Positions 1-9,000 of a stretch of DNA of 31,380 nt are shown here, in pieces. The notes under the pieces were generated by a model. It was given only the letters and a program-made list of their open reading frames with translations. It had not been told where the DNA came from and searched no databases. A program made the position numbers and the translations under genes. Origin of the DNA: DASUFE01 sp036274675 (lineage in GTDB: Bacteria; Pseudomonadota; Gammaproteobacteria; HTCC5015). Each line of letters begins with the position of its first letter. Positions within the stretch are counted from its first letter, which is position 1. Location: assembly GCA_036274675.1 (NCBI GenBank), contig DASUFE010000024.1:1-31380 (forward strand), read 5' to 3'.

Positions 1-1167
1 AACAACGACGGCTGCATCATCTCGCGTTCGCAGGAAGTGAAGGCTCTGGGCATCCCCATGGCCGCGCCGCTGCACAAGTACCGGCGTCTCATCGAACAGG
101 AAGCCGTGCATCTCTTCTCCGCCAATTTCGTACTGTACGGAGATCTCTCCGAAAGAGTCATGAATACGCTCGGAGAATTCGCGCCCGGAGTGGAAGTGTA
201 TTCCATCGACGAGGCTTTCTTCGATTTATCGCATCTGAAACCGTCCGAGCTGGTCCCCTTCTGCCAGGAACTGCGCAAGACCATCCGCCAGTGGACGGGC
301 ATTCCGGTCTCCATCGGCATAGGCCCGACCAAAACGCTGGCGAAGCTCGCCAATCGCATCGCCAAGAAGCGCATCGAATGCAACGATGTTTATGCGCTCA
401 CCGACGCCGCGGGCTATCACTACGAGTTCAGTCAATGCGACGTTATCTCAGTATGGGGTATCGGCTACCGCATGGCGCAAAGGCTGCACGAGAAAAATAT
501 CCGGACCGTCTGGGACCTGGTGCAATGCCCCGCCGACTGGGTACGCAAGGAAGGCGGCGTCGTACTCGAGCGCACTCTGCGCGAACTGCGCGGCATCGGC
601 TGCCTGCCGATCGAACTCGGCAACCCTTATCGGCAGCAGATCATGGTAACGCGCTCCTTCGGCCGCGACGTGCGCGACCTGGATGAACTGAAGGCCGCCG
701 TGATCACCTTTGCCGTGCGCGCCGGCGAAAAACTGCGGCGCCAGAACTGTAAAGCCCAGGCCCTCACCGTGTTCGCCCGGACGAGCCCTTATAAAGATCC
801 CGATGAACGATACAGCGATGGCAAAACCCTGAAACTGGAGCAACCCAGCGATGACACCCGGCGCCTGATCGATGCCGCGATCCGGTGCCTCACACTGTTT
901 TTCAAGCCCGGCTATTCATACAAGAAAGCCGGCGTCATGCTGAACGACATCGTGCCGAACAACCTCGTCCAACCCTCGCTGTTCGCGCCCCCGGGCGCAG
1001 AACCCGACTCCGGCATCTCCAAAACCATCGACGAGATAAATGCCGTCATGGGCTTTAATACCCTGCGCTTCGCCGCGATGGACATAGGACGCAACTGGAG
1101 AATGAACCAGCAATACCGTTCGCCGAAGTATTCAACTAGCTGGAAAGAACTGTTGGTAGTCTCATAA
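1..1167 (+). CDS. umuC: DNA polymerase V catalytic subunit UmuC (5' end missing)
   Basis: This is a Y-family translesion DNA polymerase, the catalytic subunit that works with processed UmuD in SOS mutagenesis. The reading frame is open from base 1, and its first residues (NNDGCIISRSQE) are the conserved Y-family stretch before KALGIPM. The true start is therefore upstream of the window, and the in-frame GTG at 37 is not the start. The catalytic motif YSIDEAFFDL lies near residues 67-76, followed by the SIGIGPTKTLAKLAN segment, a helix-hairpin-helix region (VWGIGYRMAQRL) and a little-finger domain. The C-terminal QPSLF resembles a beta-clamp-binding motif. 388 codons are visible; the family is usually about 420, so roughly 30-40 residues are missing. 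umuD would be expected just outside the window. Regulation by LexA cannot be seen here. Confidence 0.95.
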   Translation, partial: NNDGCIISRSQEVKALGIPMAAPLHKYRRLIEQEAVHLFSANFVLYGDLSERVMNTLGEFAPGVEVYSIDEAFFDLSHLKPSELVPFCQELRKTIRQWTGIPVSIGIGPTKTLAKLANRIAKKRIECNDVYALTDAAGYHYEFSQCDVISVWGIGYRMAQRLHEKNIRTVWDLVQCPADWVRKEGGVVLERTLRELRGIGCLPIELGNPYRQQIMVTRSFGRDVRDLDELKAAVITFAVRAGEKLRRQNCKAQALTVFARTSPYKDPDERYSDGKTLKLEQPSDDTRRLIDAAIRCLTLFFKPGYSYKKAGVMLNDIVPNNLVQPSLFAPPGAEPDSGISKTIDEINAVMGFNTLRFAAMDIGRNWRMNQQYRSPKYSTSWKELLVVS

Positions 1168-1257
1168 CTGGAGATTCATAATTTAAAGCTACAAATGAAA
1201 ATATCAAAGTCATAAAATAGACCTAATTCACTACAACAACGCACCCCCGAGAAATCT

Positions 1258-1998
1258 ATGGCAACCGTCAGCAAAATTGAATGGACAGAACAAACATGGA
1301 ACCCAGTTACGGGTTGCACAAAAATTTCACCCGGGTGCAAGTATTGCTATGCGGAAGTTATGGCAGGGCGGCTAAAGGCCATGGGAGCCAAAGGGTATGA
1401 AAACGGATTTAAGTTGTCTTTAGTACCGCAAAGGCTGCAACAGCCTTTCTTAAGAAAGAAGCCAACAATGTATTTTGTTAATTCGATGAGCGATCTCTTT
1501 CATGAAGACGTTCCATTTCAGTATATCGATGAAATCATTAGTGTTATTGATGCGACGCCGCAGCACACCTATCAAATATTAACCAAGCGAGCAGCCCGCA
1601 TGGCGGAATACTTTAAAAGCCGGAAAGTACCTGACAACGCTTGGATCGGAGTTTCTGTTGAAGATAAGAAATTTGGCAAAGCCAGAATACCCTATTTGCG
1701 TTCCATTAAAGCCAAAACACGTTTCTTATCAGTCGAGCCATTACTGGAAGACTTGGGTACCATTAATCTTCGAGGTATTCATTGGGTAATAGTAGGTGGC
1801 GAATCCGGACCAAAAGCTCGCCCCATGGACCCAAATTGGGCCATAAACGTTAAAAACCAATGTAAAGCTAAAGGCGTAGATTTTTTCTTTAAACAATGGG
1901 GCACTTGGGGCGAAGACGGTGAAAGACGATCCAAGAAAGCCAATGGCAGAAAGCTCGAAGGACGACATTGGAATTTTATTCCGATAGTAGTCGTTTAA
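1258..1998 (+). CDS. DUF5131 / phage Gp37-Gp68 family 'three-Cys-motif' protein
   Basis: This 246-residue protein begins with the family signature NPVTGCTKISPGCKYCY. It holds C20, C27 and C30 (CX6CX2C), a spacing that recalls the iron-sulfur cysteines of radical-SAM enzymes. Further family landmarks are NSMSDLFH, TKRAARM, FLSVEPLLEDLG, VIVGGESGPKARPM and FFFKQWG. The biochemical function is not established; cluster binding or radical chemistry is inference. It is followed at once by its regular partner, TcmP. The coding sequence and the 90 bp before it are clearly A+T-richer than umuC and the genes beyond the cassette, which suggests horizontal transfer. The start ATG at 1258 has only a weak Shine-Dalgarno-like GAGA. 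No promoter could be assigned with confidence, although A+T-rich hexamers lie in 1168-1257. Confidence 0.9.
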   Translation: MATVSKIEWTEQTWNPVTGCTKISPGCKYCYAEVMAGRLKAMGAKGYENGFKLSLVPQRLQQPFLRKKPTMYFVNSMSDLFHEDVPFQYIDEIISVIDATPQHTYQILTKRAARMAEYFKSRKVPDNAWIGVSVEDKKFGKARIPYLRSIKAKTRFLSVEPLLEDLGTINLRGIHWVIVGGESGPKARPMDPNWAINVKNQCKAKGVDFFFKQWGTWGEDGERRSKKANGRKLEGRHWNFIPIVVV

Positions 1999-2024
1999 AA
2001 ACCCCATACAGGGAGGGGGTGAAA

Positions 2025-3209
2025 ATGGAAATGCCTAAAGAATATAAGGGCCGAGAGCAGGCATTCGTAAAACATACGATTCTATCTACTTATATAGCCC
2101 GCTTGTTCATGATAATTGGACAGAGAGAGGTTGTTATAAATTACGTGGACTGTTTCGCCGGCCCCTGGGGAGATGAATCGGAAGATTTAAGAACAACATC
2201 AATAGGAATCTCCATCGCCCAAATGGAAAGCTGCGTGGAAGGATTACAGGAAATATTTGGTCGGCAGGTAAAATTTCGTGCTCTTTATATCGAGAAAAAT
2301 TCTAAGGCTTATAGTCGCCTGTTGGCCTTTGTAGAGAAATATCATAGCCCTTCAATCGAATTAAAATGCAAACAGGGTGATTATTCCGAATTGATCAAAG
2401 AAATAGTCGAGTGGTGTGACGGCCACTTTACTTTTTTCTTTATCGACCCAAAAGGTTGGAATCAGATTAGTGCAAAAACTCTTAGCCCATTACTTCAGAT
2501 GGGAAAATCCGAGTTTTTGATAAATCTTATGTATGACTTTGCAAATCGCGCTGCTTCCATAAAAAATCACAAGAATGACATGATCGAGCTTTTAGGTGAG
2601 GCCCCAAACCTAGAAGGACAAGACCCAGCGGAGCGGCAATACACGTTTCTCACGATGTATCGTGAAAGGCTGAAAGAATACCATAGAGGATGGACTTCAT
2701 ATGTTCGAATTGAAAGGCCCGGACAAGACAGGCTTTTATATTTTCTGGTTTACTTAACACGACATCCAATCGGCATACACAAATTTAAAGAAGAGGCCGA
2801 AAAACTGGAAAAAGTACAGCGCACAACACATATAGAAACGAAGCTTAGGAAACAGTTTGAAAAATCTTCGAATCTGGATATTTTTAATTCGACAGAAATT
2901 CAAATATCCAATACAGATAATCATTCGAATTTGTATGCCGCAAAAAATTTCTTGATAGATGCCCTCTCAGATGGGCCCTTATTGATTGATAATGAATGTT
3001 GGGCTAGGTTTCTCGAAATATCCGATTTCTTCCCATCCGAATTACAAAAAGCCATGAAAGAATTGTTTGACGAAGAGATAGTTCAAAACCTGGATGAGAA
3101 TGTCCGTAAACGTAGAACCAAAATAATAAAACCTGACTGGCCCAATAAAAGCGAAAGATGGGCTTTAGTTAAAACCAATAAGTCAAATGGTCGCCAAGGG
3201 CCAAATTGA
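2025..3209 (+). CDS. tcmP: Three-Cys-motif partner protein TcmP
   Basis: The 394-residue product matches the family that accompanies DUF5131 proteins. Order of visible landmarks: GREQAFVKHTIL near the N-terminus, VDCFAGPWG near residues 45-53, ALYIEKN near 88 and FFFIDPKGW near 145. Their order and spacing resemble motifs I, II and IV of class I SAM-dependent methyltransferases (glycine-rich loop, acidic residue after strand 2, DPPY-like). The C-terminal half looks like a winged-helix or alpha-helical region. Function is unknown; a nucleic-acid-modifying role is inference. The frame is open from 1968, but ATG 2025 was chosen because GGGAGGGGGTGAAA precedes it. It starts 26 bp after the upstream gene stops, and both share the low G+C of the cassette. 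The stop lies 8 bp before the next gene. Confidence 0.87.
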   Translation: MEMPKEYKGREQAFVKHTILSTYIARLFMIIGQREVVINYVDCFAGPWGDESEDLRTTSIGISIAQMESCVEGLQEIFGRQVKFRALYIEKNSKAYSRLLAFVEKYHSPSIELKCKQGDYSELIKEIVEWCDGHFTFFFIDPKGWNQISAKTLSPLLQMGKSEFLINLMYDFANRAASIKNHKNDMIELLGEAPNLEGQDPAERQYTFLTMYRERLKEYHRGWTSYVRIERPGQDRLLYFLVYLTRHPIGIHKFKEEAEKLEKVQRTTHIETKLRKQFEKSSNLDIFNSTEIQISNTDNHSNLYAAKNFLIDALSDGPLLIDNECWARFLEISDFFPSELQKAMKELFDEEIVQNLDENVRKRRTKIIKPDWPNKSERWALVKTNKSNGRQGPN

Positions 3210-3217
3210 GATAGTGC

Positions 3218-4033
3218 ATGGACACCCTTTTCTTCTGGCTTTCGAAAGCGCTATGGGCGGCGGCCGCGCCCGGCAGTCTGCTGGTGCTATCGGTCGCGGT
3301 ACTCTGGACGCTGCTCAAGCTGGGCGCCGTACGCGCGGCGGGTCGCCTCGCGGGATTGCTTGCCGCGGGACTGTTGCTGATCACGCTGTTTCCGGTCGAC
3401 GAGTGGCTGCTGTATCCGCTGGAATCCCGCTTTTCCGGCGAACTGCCGGCGACGGTGGACGGCATCCTCGTGCTCGGCGGCTCCATCGATCCGGTGAAGT
3501 CCGCCGCCTGGTCCCAGCCGGAACTGCGCGCGACCGCGGAGCGCGAATTCAATTTCCTGGCGCTGGCGGCACGCTATCCGAAGGCAAGGCTTGCGTTCAC
3601 CGGCGGCAGCGGCAGTCTGAATGAACAGGAATACAAGGAAGCCTCATGGGCGCGGGAATTGTTCGCCCGGCAGGGACTGGAACCCGGGCGCGTGATTTTC
3701 GAAAGCGACTCCCGCAACACGTATGAAAACGCAGTCTTCAGTAAAAAACTGCTCGCGCCCGCGCCTGGCGAACACTGGCTGCTGATCACTACCGCCTGGC
3801 ACATGCCGCGCGCCGTCGGCGCCTTCTGCGGCGCCGGATTTCCCGTAATCCCCTATCCCGTCGACCACGGGAGCCTGCGCGGAGATTTGCTGCGGCTGGA
3901 ATGGGATTTCGCCGGGAACCTTGGCGGGCTCGATATGGCGCTCCATGAATGGGCGGGGCTTTTCATGTACCGCCTCACAGGCAAAATGGATCGTCTGCTG
4001 CCGGCGGCCTGCGGGAACGAGGCGACGCAATAA
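3218..4033 (+). CDS. YdcF/SanA-like DUF218 membrane protein
   Basis: The 271-residue product has two hydrophobic segments near the N-terminus (about residues 5-27 and 40-58) followed by a DUF218 domain. Family landmarks are ILVLGGSIDP, AFTGGSGS, ESDSRNTYENA and TTAWHMPRA. Relatives (ElyC, SanA, YdcF) are inner-membrane proteins linked to envelope or peptidoglycan homeostasis, with the DUF218 domain outside the membrane; the reaction is not known for this member. Base composition returns sharply to G+C-rich here, so the gene belongs to the host backbone rather than to the cassette ending 8 bp upstream. It converges with the hydrolase gene, with 2 bp between the stops. No clear ribosome-binding site precedes the ATG, so the insertion of the cassette may have altered its 5' end. 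Confidence 0.85.
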   Translation: MDTLFFWLSKALWAAAAPGSLLVLSVAVLWTLLKLGAVRAAGRLAGLLAAGLLLITLFPVDEWLLYPLESRFSGELPATVDGILVLGGSIDPVKSAAWSQPELRATAEREFNFLALAARYPKARLAFTGGSGSLNEQEYKEASWARELFARQGLEPGRVIFESDSRNTYENAVFSKKLLAPAPGEHWLLITTAWHMPRAVGAFCGAGFPVIPYPVDHGSLRGDLLRLEWDFAGNLGGLDMALHEWAGLFMYRLTGKMDRLLPAACGNEATQ

Positions 4034-4035
4034 AA

Positions 4036-6072
4036 CTATCGGCCTGCCACCGCGGCCTGCTCATGCAGCCAGGCGCGCGCTTCCCTTAAGGAATCGATGA
4101 GGAGTTGCCGGCTGGAATCGTCCCCCGCCGCGCAGGCATCGAGCGATCCTTTCCGCAGGCAGCCGTCGAGGCCGTGCTCGCCTTGCTGGAAAAGGTGCAA
4201 CCGGCCATCGTGGCCGCAGACATAGGTTGCGCGCCGCATTTCACCGCCGCCCCGATCCTCCGCGTTCCCGCCGTAGGCATTGCACATCAGCACACTCTGG
4301 TTCGATGGCACGACCGCGTCGGCGCTGCCGTGAATCAGAAACACGGGCGGCACTCCGCCCGCGCGCACGTAATCGTAGTAGGAATTCAGGCGCACGAAAT
4401 CGTTGCCCGCGTTGAGGTCGAGAGTGCGCACGTCGGAACCGTAAAAACGGCTGAGGATTTTCAGGCTGGAACTGAATCCCGCGTGGTACAGGCCGTCTTC
4501 CGGCACCGTTTGCGCGAGGAAGTCGTAGACATCGCTCGGGCCGTAGAGCAGGAGGCCGGCCGAGACTTCCCGTGGACGGTGCGTGAGCAACCATCCCGCC
4601 AGATGCGCGCCCGCCGACTGGCCCATGACCACGGGCGGCGCGGGCCCCGCGCCGAAAGCGACCGCATTCCGCCGCACCCAGTCGAGCGCGGCTTCAGCGT
4701 CGGCCGTGATCGCGTTCCACGGCGCGCCGTTGCACGCGCGGTTGCCGTCGGCCTCGCCTGCCAGGCGATAGAAAGGAACGAATACGACGAAGCCGTCCTC
4801 CGTATAGTTTGCGAGCTGCGCCTCGAAACCGAGGAAGGCGGCGCCGCGATAGCGCCAGCCGCCGCCGTGAAAAGCCAGCAAAGGCGTCAACCCGGTCGCG
4901 CCCGCGTCCTTCTTGTAGACGCGCATCTCCAGCGCGCAGCTTCCCTTGACGATCTTTTTGTCGTAGACGTAACCGAGCAGCGCGCTCTTGCCCGCCGGAG
5001 CCCTGACGCAGACCGAAGAGCGGGATCGATTCGCGCAACCCCAGTACAACGGATGCGTGCCGGCAAGCCGCTTGCCGGGTATATAACCCAGCAATGAAGA
5101 ACCCGCGGCGGGCTGCGTCATCAGCAAGCCTCTGGTGCAACTCCGCGACAGCGCGTTGACGCAAGACCCATAGAGCGGCACCGTGCCGGGCTCCGCACTC
5201 TTCTTTATATAGCCGAGCAGCGCCGAATAACGCCGCGAACGGGTTGTTGTCGGCGCGCAAGGCCCGTAGAGTGTGGCGCAGGACCAGTAGAGCGGCCGCA
5301 CGTTGGAGGATGTCACCACTTCGCGATAACGCAAACGCTTCATGAAGGGCGCGGTCTTTCCATCCAACGGTTCGCTGGAAAGTCCGAGCCGGCTGCCCCA
5401 GGGCACGGTCCATTTACGGCTGGGTGTTGCGGGCGCGGGATCGTTGGGCTGTCCCCGATCGGGTGTCCAGGACGCCGCGTTGCCAAGGCGGTTATTCGGG
5501 CCGGCCCCCGCCAGCATTTCATTGCAATATGACGAGTAAGCGGTGGGACTGAAAGCGAGCCTGCGGGTGCAGGATGGATCGCTGTAATACCGCGCCTGCT
5601 CCGGCCCCGCCGGACTGATCGGGACGCAGATACCCTGCACGCTGGTATAGAGCGGCGGATTCCGCATGTCCGCCAGCAACAGCCGGGCGGCGCCGCAAGC
5701 GGCGGCCGAAGTCACCAGATCCTGCAGAATCTTCTCGAAGTTCGCGGCCCCCGAAGCGTCGGGTGATACGATCGCTCCCGGGATTGAACTGCCCAATGGT
5801 ATGTGAAGCCGCAAGCCGTCACCGTCCCCGCTCGAACTGCTGCTGGAACTGGAGCTGCTGCTGGAACTGCTGCTGCTCGACGAACTGGAAGAAGTGCTGC
5901 CGGAGGAACTGCTCGAACTGCTGCCGGGTGTGTCGGCGAAACCGGGATCTCCGATGGAGTCGGTCCCGCCGCCGCCGCTGCCGCAAGCGGATAAAAAAGC
6001 GACCAGCAACCCGGCCAGCAACAGCCGGGCATGCATTGACAGAACCCTGGTACCGGTCGCTCGAAGTTTCAT
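4036..6072 (-). CDS. Poly-Ser-linked lipoprotein with alpha/beta-hydrolase (esterase-like) domain
   Basis: The 678-residue product starts with a lipoprotein signal peptide ending in the lipobox LSAC (C30), then a Ser-only linker at about residues 45-85. A middle region (about 254-372) contains three repeats of roughly 40 residues of the form PLYxxC...C...LLGY. The C-terminal domain is an alpha/beta hydrolase: oxyanion-hole HGGGW at 402-406, nucleophile elbow GQSAG with S486, D585 in the DAVVP turn and H633 in GEHGLDG. This is the classic carboxylesterase/lipase arrangement; the substrate is not evident. It is the last gene of the operon, 23 bp after the preceding stop. A TTG overlapping that stop (6099) is an alternative start, as is an ATG at 6036. 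An outer-membrane, outward-facing location is inferred. Confidence 0.85.
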   Translation of the reverse strand: MKLRATGTRVLSMHARLLLAGLLVAFLSACGSGGGGTDSIGDPGFADTPGSSSSSSSGSTSSSSSSSSSSSSSSSSSSSSSGDGDGLRLHIPLGSSIPGAIVSPDASGAANFEKILQDLVTSAAACGAARLLLADMRNPPLYTSVQGICVPISPAGPEQARYYSDPSCTRRLAFSPTAYSSYCNEMLAGAGPNNRLGNAASWTPDRGQPNDPAPATPSRKWTVPWGSRLGLSSEPLDGKTAPFMKRLRYREVVTSSNVRPLYWSCATLYGPCAPTTTRSRRYSALLGYIKKSAEPGTVPLYGSCVNALSRSCTRGLLMTQPAAGSSLLGYIPGKRLAGTHPLYWGCANRSRSSVCVRAPAGKSALLGYVYDKKIVKGSCALEMRVYKKDAGATGLTPLLAFHGGGWRYRGAAFLGFEAQLANYTEDGFVVFVPFYRLAGEADGNRACNGAPWNAITADAEAALDWVRRNAVAFGAGPAPPVVMGQSAGAHLAGWLLTHRPREVSAGLLLYGPSDVYDFLAQTVPEDGLYHAGFSSSLKILSRFYGSDVRTLDLNAGNDFVRLNSYYDYVRAGGVPPVFLIHGSADAVVPSNQSVLMCNAYGGNAEDRGGGEMRRATYVCGHDGRLHLFQQGEHGLDGCLRKGSLDACAAGDDSSRQLLIDSLREARAWLHEQAAVAGR

Positions 6073-6095
6073 ATCGCTCAGTCCATCGCCGTTCC

Positions 6096-9000
6096 TCAAT
6101 ACAGATACACCGCGCCGCTGAACCCGGCCGAGTTGTTCGACTGGTCGCCGTTGACGCCAGTGGCGGAGCTGTCTTCGCGATCACTGCCCACCGCGAGAGT
6201 GGCGCCGTCGCCGGACAGGGCAATGGCACCGCCAAAGTAATCCCCGTCTTGCGTGTTCGAGGCCTTGATATAAGCGTGATGGCTCCAGTTGCCGGCATTA
6301 CGCTTTAGAATATAAGCCGCACCGGCTTCACGGGCCGACCTGTCCTGCTGATTGCCGTTGATGCCGGTTGCGGAGCTCCACTCAAGCTCGGCTCCCACGG
6401 CGAGGATATTGCCGTCGCCCGACAATGCAACGCTTGAACCGAAGTGGTCGAACATCTGGGTGTTCGAAGCCTTCAGGTCTGACTGATGTGTCCAGGTACC
6501 GGTGTTACGAACAAAAACCTGGACCAGGCCACTTTCCGGGGCGCCGGTGGCAAGGGTATTACCATCGTTGGAGAGCGCGATAGTTCTGCCCGAAGTCGGC
6601 ATGCTGGCCTGCTGACTCCAGTTACCGGTATTGCGCATGAAGATATAAACCTTATTCAACCGGTCCGCCCCAACCGCCAGCGTATTGCCGTCCTCGGACA
6701 TCGCCACCGAGGCGCCGAACCAGCCGTACGAGGGGTATACCGGTACGTCTGAAGCTTTCAGATAGGCTTGCTGCGTCCAGGCGCCGCCGTTGCGCACAAA
6801 GACGTAGACCGCACCGCTCTCGAGGGCCGAGTTATCGCTCTGATCGCCATTGATACCGGTGGCGGCGCTGTCCTCACTGCGCGCACCGACCGCGAGGGTA
6901 TTGCCATCACCCGAGAGCGCTACGGACGCGCCGAACAAATCGGACTTATCGGGATTGGAGGACCTGAGGTAAGCCTGCTGCGTCCAGTTGCCGCCGTTGC
7001 GCACAAAGACGTAGGCAGCGCCGTAACCCTCGATCGATTCATTGAAGCCGGGAGCGCTGGTGCCGGCGGCAACACTCTCCTTAGCCCAGGCTCCCACGGC
7101 AAGCGTATTGCCATCGGCGGACAATGCGATGGAATTGCCAAAGTTATCGAACATGTCCGTGTTAGAGGCCTTGATATAGGCCTGCTGGTTCCAGCCGGCG
7201 GCGCCGCGCACAAAAATATAAACCGCCCCGCTGTCGCTGGCGGTGTTGTCATTCTGGTTACCGTTAATTCCGGTGGCGGCACTATCCTCCTCAACCGCGC
7301 TTATGGCGAGAGTACTGCCATCGTCCGAGAATGCGATGACGCCGCCGAACCTGTCCTGTCCGCCCGCGTTGGAGGCCTTCACATAACCGACTGCCTCGGC
7401 CAGCGTCCCGCGTACAACAGCCTGCGGTGAATCGGTGCAACCCGCGGCATTACAGGCCTGCAGGATATAACTGGCATTGACGCGGTCCGGCAGGAAAACT
7501 TCGAGATCATAACTGACCGTGTCCGCAGGCATCGTCGCGACCAGGTTATAACCGGAGACACCATCGGGATTCTCCAGCAGCCGGTATTCCGTCTCGCCGA
7601 TCACATCGCCCCAGGTAAAATGGAAAACCCTTGTTCTCAGGAGCGCGAGCCTGAGTGTGGGCGCTGTGAAACCATATACCCTTGCATTCGCCAGGCTCGC
7701 GCCGGAACTCAGCAGCGCGGCATCCACCCGCAGCGGATAACTCGCTGTCGATCCGCTTATATAGAACAAGCCGCCGTTTTTAAAATAGCTCACGACGCCC
7801 GAGCGGACTTCGATTCGCAATACATCGCCGTCTGCGACCGGAATGTCTGCCCGGTACATGCCTAATTCGCGCACTTCGGCATAGCCGCTCACCAGCTTGA
7901 TTGCAAAAGGAATCTCCGCGGCGCTGGTTCCGGTGCTGTTGTGATTGAGCCCGATGTAACGTACCAGGTTTGTCCCGGAGACCGTAAACTCGAGATAACC
8001 GTTTACGGAAGTCAGTTGTTGCTGTGACACGGCGCCCGCATCCTGGCAGCCATCGCAACCGTCGGTCTTTCGCAGAAAGGCTCCATCGTCGGTCGCATTG
8101 ACCAGATCCGTCCAGACTACATTCTCTATGATGGCTCCGCCGCCACTGCTGCTGGAAGAGCTTGATGAACTGCTGGAACTCGATGACGACGAAGAACTGG
8201 AGCTACTGCTCGATGACGAGCTCGAACTCGATGATGTTGAAGATGAACTGCTACTGCTTGTGCTGCTGGACGAGCTTGACGAACTCGAACTGCTGCTCGA
8301 TGAAGAGCTGGAACTTGATGAACTTGAAGATGAGCTGCCGCCGCCACTTATAGTGATCCGCGCGTTGCCCAAGGTCGAGCCTGAACTTATCAGAGAGGCA
8401 TCGGCCCGCAAGGGGAAGACCGGCGCCGTGCCGCTGATGGAGAACAAAAAGCCGTTCTTGTAGTACTTCACGACACCAGACTCCACCGAGATCCGCAACA
8501 CATCCCCGGCCCCGACATCGATGTCATTTCGATACTGGTCATGCTCGCGGGCTTCCGCATAACCGCCTACCAGTTTGATGGCAAAGGGGAGTTCCGTAAC
8601 ACCGGTACCGGTACTGTTGTTATTCAGGCCGACATAGAGTACGGGCCCGGTTTCGGCGACGGTGAATTCCAGATAACCGCCATTGGAGGTGATTTGCTGC
8701 TGTGATACGGCGCCCGCGTCCTGGCAGCCGTCGCAACCGCCGGTCTTCTGCAGGGAATTACCGCTGGCGGTGACATTGACCAGACTGGTCCAGACCACAT
8801 TCTCCGCCGTGCCGCCGGATGAGCCGCCAGAGGAAGACGAGCTCGAACTGCTGGAACTCGAAGAGCTGCTTGAAGAGGACGAGCTGGAGCTGCTGCTGGA
8901 ACTCGAAGAAGACGAGCTGGAGCTCGATGAAGATGAAGAACTTGAACTGCTGCTGCTCGAGCTTGAAGATGAGGAGCCCGAGCCCGCCACCGTTATCCGC

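Noticed and set aside
1741..2007. Minus-strand ORF across the DUF5131-TcmP junction
   Set aside because: Shadow of a clearly recognised gene on the plus strand.
1168..3217. Mobile-element ends around the TcmP cassette
   Set aside because: I could not see terminal inverted repeats, target duplications or an integrase; the transfer claim rests on composition only.
4105..5097. Long plus-strand ORF of 330 codons
   Set aside because: It lies wholly antisense to the hydrolase, whose catalytic triad and lipobox prove the minus strand to be coding; the plus product is Arg/Ala-rich without domains.
8146..8985. Low-complexity DNA that might be read as tandem repeats or a CRISPR array
   Set aside because: There is no constant repeat with unique spacers; the pattern is mixed Ser codons within an open frame.
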